Below the pieces are notes generated by a model. The model saw nothing but the letters and a program-made list of their open reading frames with translations, was not told the DNA's origin and ran no database searches. DNA of 64,000 nucleotides, taken from contig JNDT01002398.1 of NCBI GenBank assembly GCA_000697055.1, positions 1 to 64,000 on the forward strand. Direction: 5' to 3'. Below are positions 49,251 to 60,022 of this stretch, one piece after another; the first letter of the stretch is position 1; each line of letters opens with the position of its first letter. The position numbers were made by a program, and so were the translations under genes. Source of the DNA: Saksenaea vasiformis B4078 (lineage: Eukaryota; Mucoromycota; Mucoromycetes; Mucorales; Saksenaeaceae).

Positions 49251-50124
49251 CTATCTATTAAAGAAGTCAGTTGCTACAAAAGAAACAAAGAAGTAACTTT
49301 TACCTTGTTGATTTCTTGTAGTTGGTCGTTTCCTAGTTGATCTTTTCTTTGGAGCCAGCGGAGGCATCGGCGTACCATTTTCATTTTGAATTTTGACAAG
49401 AATCAGAGGTAAAAGACGCCGACGTGCATTAATAAACCAATTACTTATTTGATTCAACGTCAAACTCGTCTGTATTCGAAGGGCACGTTTTTCTTCTTCT
49501 GTGGGGTAGGGATGCATGTGGTGATCAATCAACCAATGCTTCAAGATGGCTGTCACACTCTTGGGAAGATTACCACGCCTCTTGCGTCCCATCACAAAAT
49601 TAGGCTTTCTCTGTTGTTGTTTGTACCACCGCTCTGTTCGTTTTGACACCTCCCCCTCGTCGTCGTCGTCGTCGTTATCAGTCCGGTCTATTGCAAGCGA
49701 AGTAGAGGTAGACGCATCGTCATAATCCAGACTGTATTGTGATAACGACTGCATTTGTTGACGCTGTTGAAATGATTGAGGTGGCGTCTGAGGAGGAGAG
49801 GACGAAGTAGACGACGAACATGACAGATCTGGTCGTGTTGTTTGAATGATAAAACTCCATAGTCTACCATTATATTTCAACATGTCGTGGATTTTTTCTT
49901 TCTTGTCCTGCACCAGTGTGCGATAACAAGGATCGCCATAAGGTATGCGTATATGTTCAAGCGGTCCAGAAGGTTCCTTGGCATAAGTATGATTGTGAAA
50001 AAGGATGACAGGACTAAAGGTACGGCAATTTTCGTGCTAGAGTGGGATTAAATTTAGTCGTGAATCTCTCTAACTATAATAGAAGAAAGCGTCATACGTT
50101 CGTTGTATTGCAACGGCTATTCAT
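49251..50124 (-). CDS. TALE-class homeobox transcription factor
   Basis: Exon 1 is 50124-50098 (9 codons), followed by a 59-base intron; exon 2 starts at 50036. The protein has an N-terminal helical region, a Ser/Gln/Asp-rich linker with an acidic run, then a KN-type homeodomain: GNLPKSVTAILKHWLIDHHM, PYPTEEEKRAL, and NQISNWFINARRRL as the DNA-recognition helix. The three extra residues between helices 1 and 2 (HPYPT) define the TALE class. A basic tail (KKRSTRKRP) follows and may act as a nuclear signal. The end is uncertain: the frame runs to 49251, or a final intron (GTAAAA...AATAG, ending about 49258) leads to a stop at about 49190. The target genes are unknown. Confidence 0.85.
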
Positions 50125-51033
50125 CGTGATAACTAAAGGTGCGGGTTGAAAAAAGTGTAATGTGGAAATGTGTGTGTGTCAAAGAGGGAAAAAGATAAGC
50201 TATTGACAGAGATGCATAAAACAAAAGCACCAAAGGAAAGGAAGGGGTTAAGGAACGGAAATCGGGTCTCCTTTTATAGTCCCGTCAAAAGCACATACGC
50301 ATAACAAGAGACAGAGACAGAAGAGAGACAATGTAAGATTACCAATAGTCTAACCTGTCACACTTGGACAAACATGAACAGTCTATATATCTATAGTATC
50401 TCCTTTTTATTTATTGTTTATTCTTTTTTGATTGCACGGGTCACTCTTTTTTACGAACATGGTTCGGCGATTTTTTTTTCTTTTTGTTTGGCTGTCTTGC
50501 TAATCAAACCTGTCAAACGACTCATTGTCATCATTCTTCGATTGGATAGACGGTTGTTTCTATGACTTCTTTTTTCCGTTTTTCCTTTTCTTCTTCCTTC
50601 TGCTTTTGTTCGTAGGCATAGAGATTTGATGTAGGTAACTTTTTACCATCATTACATGTAAAAAAAGTAAAAAGGAAACCTTGGCCCACGTAACTTCGTC
50701 ATGTAACTATAGTCATGAGACATGTCTATGTCTAACCCCTTTGGAAACCAAACTGGTTGGAACTTTACCTTTCAAAAAACGTAAATCGTCTAGTACCCCA
50801 CGCTCTGAAAAATGACGAACACCAGGTCCATCGTGTTCAAGTAAAATGTTACTATAGTATTCGCTATGAATGAGTATAGAGTGGCTTTACTTAAAAATGA
50901 CCACCATGTGCGTACGTGACCCTTTGATCATTTCATCTGTCACCATCTTTTATTTGTGTATTTTTTTTAGAAGAGCCTTGTGTTACAAAGGATAAATTAT
51001 TTTTACGCCGCAGCATGATGAGTTGCCGGTGTT
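50125..51033. other. Intergenic promoter region, no supported gene
   Basis: AT-rich, between divergent genes. A 63-codon hydrophobic frame at 50374-50565 is a likely chance frame in T-rich DNA. Confidence 0.4.
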
Positions 51034-52026
51034 TTGATAGGCTGCGTATACAAGAGATTGAACGCCCGCGACACAAAGAAAAGTTGCATGTCATTTTCTA
51101 CTCATGTGCCTCTTTTCTTACCATTCTCTCTTTTATTCCTTTTCTTCATGACCTCTACATTCTTTCCATTAAAATCATCAGTAACAACCATCATCACACA
51201 TCGGTATCTTTCTCGCTCTTATACCTCCCTATCGGCTCGATGGCGCTCATCATCATCCATCATCTACACTTACCCTGCCATCTTTCGGTGGTCAGTGCTT
51301 ACGCGTCACATTTACCGAACCTTTTTCAAGCAATATATACCTTCCGGTAGATGGTCAGATACACTGTCCAAACGACGTCTTTGTTTTCGTTATCCTGACA
51401 TGACAATCCACACTTCCAGAGGAGCACTTCTCGATTTTCTGGATAGTTTGAAGGAGAACCAATCAGCTGTCATCTGCACAAACGTAGATATGCGACTGGA
51501 TGAGATACTTCTAGGTGAAGGTGCACGACGAGTACTGCGGTCACCCAATGCAGGTGGATCCAGTCTACTGAGTGAAGCGCTTTCAATCGAACTACTCAGT
51601 CGATTGTTTGGCATGGATCTGGTCAAGACTGAGACAGAACTGGTTTACCGACACAAAGGACCTATCACAGATTATGCCTGCCGACCACCTCGGCTTATTG
51701 CGACCGGTCATGACACTCTCGGAGTTTCGGTCACCCGCGCAGTGGCGTACAGGCGACGTTATACCAAAGAAGATGCAACCCATCTTTTAACAAGGAAATT
51801 GCATGGTATCCTGCAGTCCAACAGAAACATCACCAATCCCAGATTTAATAAACAAATACTTCACGTATGGGCGGAATCCGGCACCAATGCAGATCTGATA
51901 ACGCGTGTCTTCAAGAAACTATCGCAAGATTTAAGATCAAACACAATCGTTCTCATTACTACCGTCAATGCCTCCTCTGTTTTCTTCAACAATAATGACC
52001 ATCTATGCTTACTTGAAATGGAATAA
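51034..52026 (+). CDS. Unrecognised 330-aa protein, possible nuclease-like fold
   Basis: A long uninterrupted frame. The start is uncertain: 51034 is not an ATG, and candidates are 51148 or, nearer the well-behaved part, 51400. From residue ~120 the sequence is well ordered: ALLDFLDSLKENQSAVICTN, then LLGEGARRVLRSPNAGGSS, SEALSIELLSRLFG, TETELVYRHKGPITDY, LGVSVTRA and a long helical segment ending ILHVWAESGTNADLI. The order of a Glu-bearing helix, a conserved TE...TDY strand and a following V-S-V-T-R strand is loosely like PD-(D/E)XK nuclease folds with altered catalytic residues. I do not recognise the family and assign no function. The N-terminal part may be a mitochondrial or chance extension. 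Confidence 0.65.
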   Translation: MIGCVYKRLNARDTKKSCMSFSTHVPLFLPFSLLFLFFMTSTFFPLKSSVTTIITHRYLSRSYTSLSARWRSSSSIIYTYPAIFRWSVLTRHIYRTFFKQYIPSGRWSDTLSKRRLCFRYPDMTIHTSRGALLDFLDSLKENQSAVICTNVDMRLDEILLGEGARRVLRSPNAGGSSLLSEALSIELLSRLFGMDLVKTETELVYRHKGPITDYACRPPRLIATGHDTLGVSVTRAVAYRRRYTKEDATHLLTRKLHGILQSNRNITNPRFNKQILHVWAESGTNADLITRVFKKLSQDLRSNTIVLITTVNASSVFFNNNDHLCLLEME

Positions 52027-52702
52027 ACCTGCCACCTCCCCTTGAATTTCCTTTTCCTTTTTCCTTTTTCTTTTTTGTCATAATACCTAAACACAATAAT
52101 AATAACAATAATAATAATAAAGAAGAATGACAGATATCCATCTACATTGTATTATATTATATCATTGTTCTTTATTTGCACAATTGGAGTTTAGCATGAT
52201 TGGTCAATATGTCGGGCGAATGCAATAGAATAGGGGATGAATAATTCAAAAAGGAGATGAAGGCATTGGAATGAAGTAATGGTTTCTTCTTACGTCAATT
52301 CGCCGTAATTCCGTAACTGATACATTTCATGATGCATATTCAATGTTTCTTTAGCATAAAATTTATTTGGGATAGTTGCAATTAGATAAACAAGGCACAA
52401 ATTTAAAAAAAAAAAAAGAAAGGACCCTGTCTTGGATGTCTTACATGGAACATTTTTTTCCTTAAGATGGTTCCTGAAAACAACCACATTTTTTTGGTTT
52501 TGAAAAAAACAGGTTCAAGCGCCGAACCATTTTCTTTGTCATCAATCCACTGCGTTGAGCGCAGCCACAACCAAACAAAACCGGGCGATGATTCAGCATA
52601 GTCGCCGTTTTGTTCTCCGCCGATTGTACGGTGTTTCCGTTCCTTAAAACCGCACCTACGCCATGTTCTTTCTTTTTCCTTAAACATCGCCAGAGCCTTC
52701 CT
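52027..52702. other. Intergenic, no supported gene
   Basis: 3' region of the previous gene (AATAATAATAA runs near 52099-52120) and promoter of the next. Short minus-strand frames are not supported. Confidence 0.45.
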
Positions 52703-54813
52703 ATGGCAGAACAAAAAGATACCACGTCGGCAACCACACATGCACGATCAAGTGATTATGTTGTGACGATCCACAAAGAAAACGCTGTACAAGAGCTTCC
52801 TCGTCGAAAACTCATGTGGATCATTGCATCGTAATGAGTTTGCCCCTCGTATCTCTCTCTCTTCGTCTCACCGTTTAAACCAGACTTTGCATGGTGTCTT
52901 TTCTTGCCGCGTTTGATAATATCATTGTAGCAAGCAATTTACCTTTAATTGCTGCAGGTAAGCTGCTATCGTTTAGACTTTCCTCTATATTAAACCTTAT
53001 TGAAGAATTCGACGGATTCAATTTATACGGCTGGGTCAACACAGTAAGCGATAGAACGAATGATGGAAAAGAAAAAAAAATTGAATGCTCTGCTCTGTAG
53101 TCATTTCTTCTGACTGCATCCACATCACAACCACTCTATGGGAAATCCGTCGATATGTTTGGCAGACGGGTGTGCTTCCTGTTTGCTACAGGGTGTTATC
53201 TCATTGGCGCAGTTCTATGCGGTGCAGCACAATCTATGGTAATGCTGATCATTGCCCGAGCGTTCTGTGGTCTCGGCATTGGAGCATTCGACAGTTTGAT
53301 GAAGATTGTCGTTGCTGGTAAGTAATTGACAAAGATAGCGAAACATGAAACTCATCGTCAAAAAAAAAAAAATTAAGACTATATCCCTGTCCGATTCATT
53401 GGCATCTACCAGGCCATGCTAGGCATTTCTTGGGGATTAGGCTACGTCGTTGGTGCATTAGTTGGTAAAGTACGCTTGTATGTAAAGGAAGGAAAATGAA
53501 TTATTCCATGTAGGCGGGGTAGCTGTGTCCAACGCCGGATGGCGAACTGTATTTTGGATGACGGTAAGTCTTGTTTTCACTCTGATGTGGTACACATGAT
53601 CTAATGTCACGTTTCAGCTTGGATTGTAAGCATATGTTTGGTAATTTGTCATTGTGTACTCATGCGTTCTGGGATATATCATAGCTGTGTGCTGGTGCTG
53701 CTGCTAGTCTTCTGCTCCATTGAAGGGCCTACAAGTGCATTCATTATTTCCGAGAAATTGGCAAGTGTGGATATCATGGGTGTGGCGATCTGGTCAGCAG
53801 GCGTTGTCTGTCTTGTCCTTGCTTTAAGTTGGGGTGGAACGACCTATGGTAAGGAAGGGAGAAAAGTGATCGTGTTTAGCTAGATACTAAGGAGTGAGAC
53901 CCTTAGCGTGGAATTCGGCAGTGATCATTGCTTTGCTTTGTGTGTCTGTTGTGCTCTTCATTTTGTTTTTCTGGTGGGAGCGCAAGTGGGCTGTCGATCC
54001 TATCGTACCTCGTCGTATCTTTGCCAATCGCAGTACAGTGCTGATCCTTGTGTCGGCGTTTTTGTATGGCGGTTGTTTTCAATCACTGATGACATACGTG
54101 CCGCTTTATTTGTCAGTCATACGGAAAGAGGATTCGATGGCGACCAATCTGGAATTGTTGTGCCTCGTTTTAGTGGCATGTATATGCAATGTGCTTACAG
54201 GTATCGTGATTGTAAAATCAGGACGCTATACCTGGGCAACACGATCCAGCCTTGCTGTTCTGGTTCTGTCATGCGGTCTCTTGAACTTACTTCGAAAGGA
54301 GTCCAGCCGGGGTCTGATCGTGGGATTGATGATCATTACAGGCATAGGAAGCGGAGGGATGATCAACAGCGAAATCATTACTGCCCAGGCGTCCGTATCA
54401 GTTGAACAGTTAAGTGCAAATTAGCGAGAAACATCGGCAGGACTAAAACCAGAGCAACGTGTAGTGTCCCTGCAATGGTGGCTTTCATGACGTTTTGTGA
54501 TCAAGTGGGTGGTATCACAGGAATCACTGTTCAGGGCAGTATTCTTTCCAATGCTTTATCACGTTCGTTACAAACCCTTGCTCTTCCTGGTGTCTCAGCT
54601 GAGATGGTGCGCCAAAGTTCCGGTTACTTATGGAGCCTACCCGGACCTACTCGGTCTATTGTCCTCGATGTTTACATGGATGCCGTGCGCATGTCGTTTT
54701 GGGGATCTACTGCATTTGCTGCAGCTGGTCTGCTAGCCGCATTAGGTCTGAAAGCTTATGTGATGCGCTCCAATATCCACGAATCCGAAATCATTGAAAA
54801 ATCACCTTTGTAG
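52703..54813 (+). CDS. MFS drug:H+ antiporter (DHA2-like)
   Basis: Ten exons join in phase to 548 aa: 52703-52830, 52884-52957, 53006-53043, 53101-53317, 53378-53464, 53514-53563, 53618-53625, 53685-53848, 53892-54413 and 54455-54813. The start ATG precedes a 40-residue cytosolic tail. Membrane segments are obvious (e.g. FLAAFDNIIVASNLPLIAA, VILFI-type stretches) and about 14 are expected. Motif A reads GKSVDMFGRR, and later a D..GV..W...LSWGG segment typical of the 14-spanner DHA2 group is seen. Such carriers export drugs, siderophores or toxins by proton antiport at the plasma or vacuolar membrane; the substrate cannot be read. The 8-base exon 7 is needed to keep the frame. Confidence 0.85.
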
Positions 54814-54921
54814 TTTAACCCCTCACCCCGTTTTCATTGTATAATGTGTCGTAATATTTTATAAATACAAATAGAAGAGCAACAGTAAAGTATCAGCTGT
54901 TTAAAGAGAAGTCTAGGTTCA

Positions 54922-55814
54922 TTATGGGTTTACTTTCTTCCATTGGGTATTCACGGCGAGCAAAGACGTAGTCATACTAGAAGAGAAAAAAAAACGGTGT
55001 CAGTTCCGCTTGTCATACGATTTTCACATGTTATTCATTTACCCAGCGAGACCAAGAATGCCTTCATCGAATGGGACCCAGCCCAAACTGCCAATGGGAA
55101 TCAAAATATCGACCGAATCTTGAAGCAACTGGTACAACGTCGCGTGCTTCTCCCTGCGCAGAAAGTTAAATTCAGCATACGATTTTTTCTCTTTTTAGGT
55201 TAGTCGAGATGAAACTTTACTTTTCTAGTGCATGCTGGTCTGCCTTCAAGGAGACATTGTCTTTCTCAATGCTGAGACTCTTACGTAGCATATGCTCACG
55301 AATACTCGCGCGTTTCAACTTGTACAGGCTGGAGATGATCGAAGCGCTCAATGCCACGAACCAACACTTCAAACCGAAGTTGGTTATCTGTTTGATCTGT
55401 TCGAACTTGTAAAACTTGATAGCGTTGGCCTAGGATAGGGTTAGATGGATTCAGCCCTAGGACAGTAAGTAAGCAACTTACAAGAACGAGGGCTTCGGAA
55501 CAATAGTAGAAGAACATGCCAAATTGCTTGATGAATCCTGTCGCCCGCAAGACTTCATCTTTCAGAGCGAGGCTCTTCACACCCGTTTGGGCAAACTCGA
55601 TTGGCTTCAGTAAGCGAAAGAATTTCCGGCCATTGCTGATATGTGATTTCAGGTCACTCCAGCGTTGGATTGTTTCCTTTGACGCACCCGTGCGTAACAA
55701 ATAGAAAACATAGAACCGAGAGAAATACTGAACAAAACGACAGGCTTTCTCACGACCAACTGTCGTAGCAAGGAAACGGTTCAAGGCGTCAACGTGGGCG
55801 TGTTGGATAGACAT
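54922..55814 (-). CDS. PEX11: Peroxisome division protein PEX11
   Basis: Exons 55814-55482, 55429-55221, 55153-55043 and 54976-54922 give 235 aa, the usual length. The N-terminal region (LNRFLATTVGREKACRFVQY, then FYVFYLL) is the amphipathic segment that binds and bends the peroxisomal membrane. SNGRKFFRLLKPIEF follows, then a membrane stretch, and the C-terminus ends TTSLLAVNTQWKKVNP after a LIPIGSLGWVPFDEGILGLAG segment. PEX11 elongates peroxisomes before fission. The start was chosen at MSIQHAHVD because the 16 upstream codons are a hydrophobic leader absent from the family. It faces away from the MFS gene's 3' end, with 108 bases between the two stops. Confidence 0.93.
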
Positions 55815-58633
55815 GGAGAGAAACAAGAGAAACAAAGGAAACAAAAGACCGAGAACTGACAAAGCTGGGGAGAAAAGCGGATGCTGATTATGTCATGGTA
55901 TTTCATGCTCCGCGGGATAAAATTTGCATCCAGTTAGGCCCGCTCAAGGTAACTGAACATTCTGATAACGTGCTTGAAGTGTATTATCTAGTTTCTCCAA
56001 GAATAGTCTTTGCTACCAAAGGCAAGACTATGTTGCAATTCTTATCTCGGCTAGTCATGGATAAAGAATAGCATTTCATTGCGAAAGATAGTTCCATCCC
56101 ACGAATGATCGTTAGAAGGGCATTTGATATTCTAGTTCGTCGCAACAGTTCCATATTTGTAATCAGAATAATCCGTATTTAGACAAATCGGGTTCCTGCT
56201 GACAGATATGGTGTTTGATTTTCCGTCAACTAAATAAATGTGGGGAAGCGCTGTGTTTTACTGATAATCGCCAAGGGCACCTATCGCCGACATGTTTCCT
56301 CAAATGCCACTGAGATTCTCTCTTTTGCCTGGCTGAGATTCGTACAGTACATATGTATCGGTTGTCAAAATTCTGTGCACTATCTTCCTTTCTTTTGGGT
56401 TGGTTCTGTGTGAATTTTAGAGCGTACCTGAGACCCCGCTCGCACGACCAATCCTGTCCTGTTATCAAATGGTCCTACTGCTGTCTACGCGACAGCTGTG
56501 CTATTTATCCTTTGAATGGCTTTACTCAGATTCAGTTACCAAACGTGTCCACAGGCAACCATACCAACAGATTTGCTGGTATTTGATACTGACATAATGA
56601 GAAGGCTTCTATAATACGATCTCTGGTACATTCTTTGAAGAGCTTGCTGGTCATCGGATCCAGCTCATTGAACGGAATGAAGATCCAGGTGCCCAAATTC
56701 CGCCGATTGAGGGGTTTGGTGTTGTGTTTTATCGTTTGTACATACAATTTAATGGAACAAGCTGCGTTTTGTTGTCCAGATGTGCCTATTTGGTGTTGTA
56801 ACCATACCTGTCATCTTCAGTGAACTGGTCACAGGATATTTCAAATGGCGCAAATTCACATGGGAAAACTCGCTTTCCACATGAAAGTTGCACATAACAT
56901 CCCGTTCGATGTTTTGCCTATTCAAATGCAGACACTACTTGGCGAGACACCGTTCTACTGGGGCAAGGTGGATGTTTGGCGGGAGACGCTGTCGACTGAC
57001 TTTTTTTTATTCCTGCCAGATGTAGAGCTTAGTGTCAGCTATCACTTGTAACCTTCGATAAAAGGTGTTGACTTTCTTCAAGCCGACCGAGCTGAGCTAC
57101 GCCAGTGCGTCTACCTCACTTCGTTCCTGTTGTTAAGGATTTGAGTCGGACGCTTACGCGCTACTAAACTCCACATTGCATAAATGTGTACGTTATGTAC
57201 GACATTGTAGATTACACATATCAACAAATGAGTTAAACGGATCGACAGGCTATAAGAGTCTCCTTTGAACATAAAACCAAGCAGAGTGATACAGCATTTG
57301 CTGCTTGCGACTGTTTTAACACCGGAAACTGTATCAGTCACTTGAAAACAACAAGAAAGCAAGTTGAAAAGAGATACACTGCAAACCGTCGAGCCAGATG
57401 TTATTCCAGATTATAGGTGATTGCATCTTCCGTAGATAATACTCGCGTCGCTAAATTTTGGCTCACTGGATGACGCGATTGTAGATATCAGTAACTAAGA
57501 TATACTATTTATTGAATGCATTTTTACGCTATTCTATGTAAATTTTACGTCCATCAAGAGCCAGGTTTGCGCTAAGGAAGGGATGAAATATGTGATTATC
57601 AGTATATACGTTGGCGACAAAATAATACTCTACTTACATCAAACTTGGTCCCCAGATGGACACAAAATTTATTTGAGCAGCATAAAAATTCATTCGCGGT
57701 TGGTAAATGGAAGATACTTTGATGTCACTTCACTTACCCCCGAGGGGTATTCCCATTTCATAATGGGGACCGGCGCCGCACCTTTGACCGGTGGGCCCGG
57801 TTAAAATTGCAAAAGGCCATGCGGCCGAGTTTGGTAGCACTACAGAGGACTTGGGCGATGCAGCACCTGGCGAAGACTTGAAGGATGTAAGAATGAGCGA
57901 CAGTTGTGCATACAATGGATATCATTTCATTTACCGAATGTGACAAAAGGGAGCTCACTCAGCCGAGGCGGTTCGAACAGAGGTCTTGTAGGCTAAAATA
58001 TAAACATGGAGAATGAATGATCCTGTATATGTTTTGAAGAACTGACATCCTTACCGGGATGCTTCTGTAAAGAAGAGCCAAAGAAAAAAAAAAGGAAATT
58101 CATGCGTCCCTTTAAATAGGATCATTTTGGGTGGAACCTGTCCTTATCGTGAGACATTTTACTGCTTTCCGATGGGATCCCGGGAATCCATCACTGGAGT
58201 ACCCACAATGCAAAGACGAGGTTACCCAGGCGAGAAGTATTCCTTGGATTAACGCAAAACCACTTACTTCCCAGCGCAAAGACGCATCGCTTTTCAGCGT
58301 AAAAGTTATTCGGCTTGAACGTCTCGTAATATTTATCTGACGCAAACATTGATTCCAAATCCACTAAATTCCGCGCGATCGCTATGTGATGAGTAATCAG
58401 CTACCGTGGAGCGTGTAAAGGATAAAGCGTCTCGGTTTACGATTGCAAAAAACAAAATAGAGCCTTTTGCAGACAAGGAAAATAAAAATGAGAGCCAAAA
58501 TATGGATTACCATGTTTAGAGAAAATGTGCAACCTTAGAGCCTTGAAACCGACGGGGAAATCCGAAACTCTTTTCTCCGCTATCAACTGTTTGCCAAAGG
58601 CGCAGCCTGGTTCTTCTTTTTGCTTCTTTTATT
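55815..58633. other. Gene-poor region with repeat relics
   Basis: No gene supported. On the minus strand near 56260-56360 a short segment (RYICTVRIS, then WHLRKHVGDRC) has the spacing of a FLYWCH/GCM-like zinc site found at the start of some MULE transposases, in a broken frame. At 57505-57720 the plus strand resembles the 20060/31441 repeat frame (a CCAGGTTTGCG run, then AAATATG), continuing as 57583-57804. The promoter of the next gene is the last 200 bases. Confidence 0.4.
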
Positions 58634-60022
58634 ATGTGTTTCAACGTAGTATCTCAACAAAAGGGTGTCTCTGCAAAGTTATACATTAATGACGACGAGC
58701 AAGCTGTAAAAATTGTATCCCAGGAGGACGAGGAAAGCGAGATGTTCTCCTTCTCTTCTATTTACAGCGTACAGGCGACCGACAATACGCTTACACTACT
58801 TATCTGCCGTGCTGTAGACGTAGTCGATGGTTCTCGAGAAACGCTGACTGATGTCAGGAAAGCTGCAAAATGGGAGCGCTTGACGAGGACCTACACCACA
58901 CAAGATGCTAGCAGAGTTCTTGAAGTCTTGCGAGAACACGGGGTAGTTCCAAGTGTACCACCGACAACCAAGGTCTATACGCTTATCAATCCAGTGGCAG
59001 GAACACGTCAAGCGGCTGTGCAGTGGCGTGATATTGTACGACCTATGTTGGAAGCCGCAGGATTTCACCAGTTTGAAATTCAGGAAACACGACCTAACGG
59101 AGGCACGCGAGAAGTTGCCGCTCAGATCGGTCAGAAAATTGTAGCACATAAACAAGCAGCAGAGACAATCATTGTTTGTTTGGGAGGCGATGGTACCCTT
59201 CATGATGTTGTGAACGGACTGTCCCATATCGTCGTACCTGGCATACGCTTCCGTGTTGGTGTTATTCCTTCAGGATCGGGCAATGCCTTTTCGCACAGCC
59301 TCAATCTGCAAAGCGTAGAACATGCAACATTACAGATCATTAAGAACATTGCCGAACCATTTCGGCTAATGGAGGTAACCCTTGGATCGTCCAAGACGAT
59401 CGGCGATCTCGACAGTGTGGCCTACGATCTGCAAACGAAGAGGTGGATACTTGTTGTGATGAGTTGGGGCTTCCATGCTCAGATCGTATCTCGTGCACAG
59501 AAAATGGACTACAATCTTGGTAATGTCCGTTTTGCATTGGCTGCGCAGGAATTGATGGCCAATCTTGCGGATGACGTTGGTTCCCTGTGGGCAATCGATG
59601 CCCGCAAATATGTTGGAGACAAGGGCCAGGCATTTGGTCCAAAGCAGACAGCGGTATGGAGATCGGGTAAATTCACCTATTTCTTAGCGACCAAACAGCA
59701 CTCGCTAGAAAAGGGTTTTAAAATTGCACCCTTTGCATCCCACGGTAGTAAGGATATGGATGTGGTTATCATGCGCGAGGCCACAGCCGATCAGCTCACT
59801 GCTGCAAGCATCAAGGCGTTCCACGGTGGCGGCCATGTAGAGGCAGGTGATGTGGAGTATTACAAGACACCAGAGTTGATCCTACAAATGCATCGAGACG
59901 ACGAAGTGTGCCTCGATGGTGAGATAATAGATGTACCGTCTAGTGGGATCGTTCGCGTTAAGGTTCCAGAGGCTGAGCCTTATTTAGAAGCCTTTGCAGC
60001 CAAGTCTGAATCGTCGTCATGA
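58634..60022 (+). CDS. Sphingosine / diacylglycerol kinase family lipid kinase
   Basis: A single-exon gene of 462 aa. The diacylglycerol kinase catalytic fold is clear: VYTLINPVAGTRQA near residue 114, LGGDGTLHDVVNGL (GGDGT at 184-188, the nucleotide loop), IPSGSGNAFSHSL near 222, then an MSWGFHAQIV strand. CLDGEIID near the end is the second nucleotide-binding strand. Layout and length fit sphingoid long-chain-base kinases such as yeast Lcb4/Lcb5, which phosphorylate sphingosine-like bases on ATP. The N-terminal ~110 residues look like the small pleckstrin-like domain often seen there. Substrate choice between sphingoid base and diacylglycerol is inference. No signal or membrane segment is seen. 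Confidence 0.9.
   Translation: MCFNVVSQQKGVSAKLYINDDEQAVKIVSQEDEESEMFSFSSIYSVQATDNTLTLLICRAVDVVDGSRETLTDVRKAAKWERLTRTYTTQDASRVLEVLREHGVVPSVPPTTKVYTLINPVAGTRQAAVQWRDIVRPMLEAAGFHQFEIQETRPNGGTREVAAQIGQKIVAHKQAAETIIVCLGGDGTLHDVVNGLSHIVVPGIRFRVGVIPSGSGNAFSHSLNLQSVEHATLQIIKNIAEPFRLMEVTLGSSKTIGDLDSVAYDLQTKRWILVVMSWGFHAQIVSRAQKMDYNLGNVRFALAAQELMANLADDVGSLWAIDARKYVGDKGQAFGPKQTAVWRSGKFTYFLATKQHSLEKGFKIAPFASHGSKDMDVVIMREATADQLTAASIKAFHGGGHVEAGDVEYYKTPELILQMHRDDEVCLDGEIIDVPSSGIVRVKVPEAEPYLEAFAAKSESSS

Noticed and set aside
50374..50565. Small hydrophobic membrane peptide
   Set aside because: The frame lies in T-rich DNA where Phe/Leu/Ile codons are expected by chance; no supporting features.
37444..55814. 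Peroxisome gene cluster (PEX19 with PEX11)
   Set aside because: The two genes are 16 kb apart with unrelated genes and a transposon between them; there is no sign of a functional cluster.
57080..57120. tRNA-like string (GTAGCTCAGCTCGGTCGG on the minus strand)
   Set aside because: It resembles a tRNA D-arm, but there is no matching B box or acceptor stem within tRNA distance.
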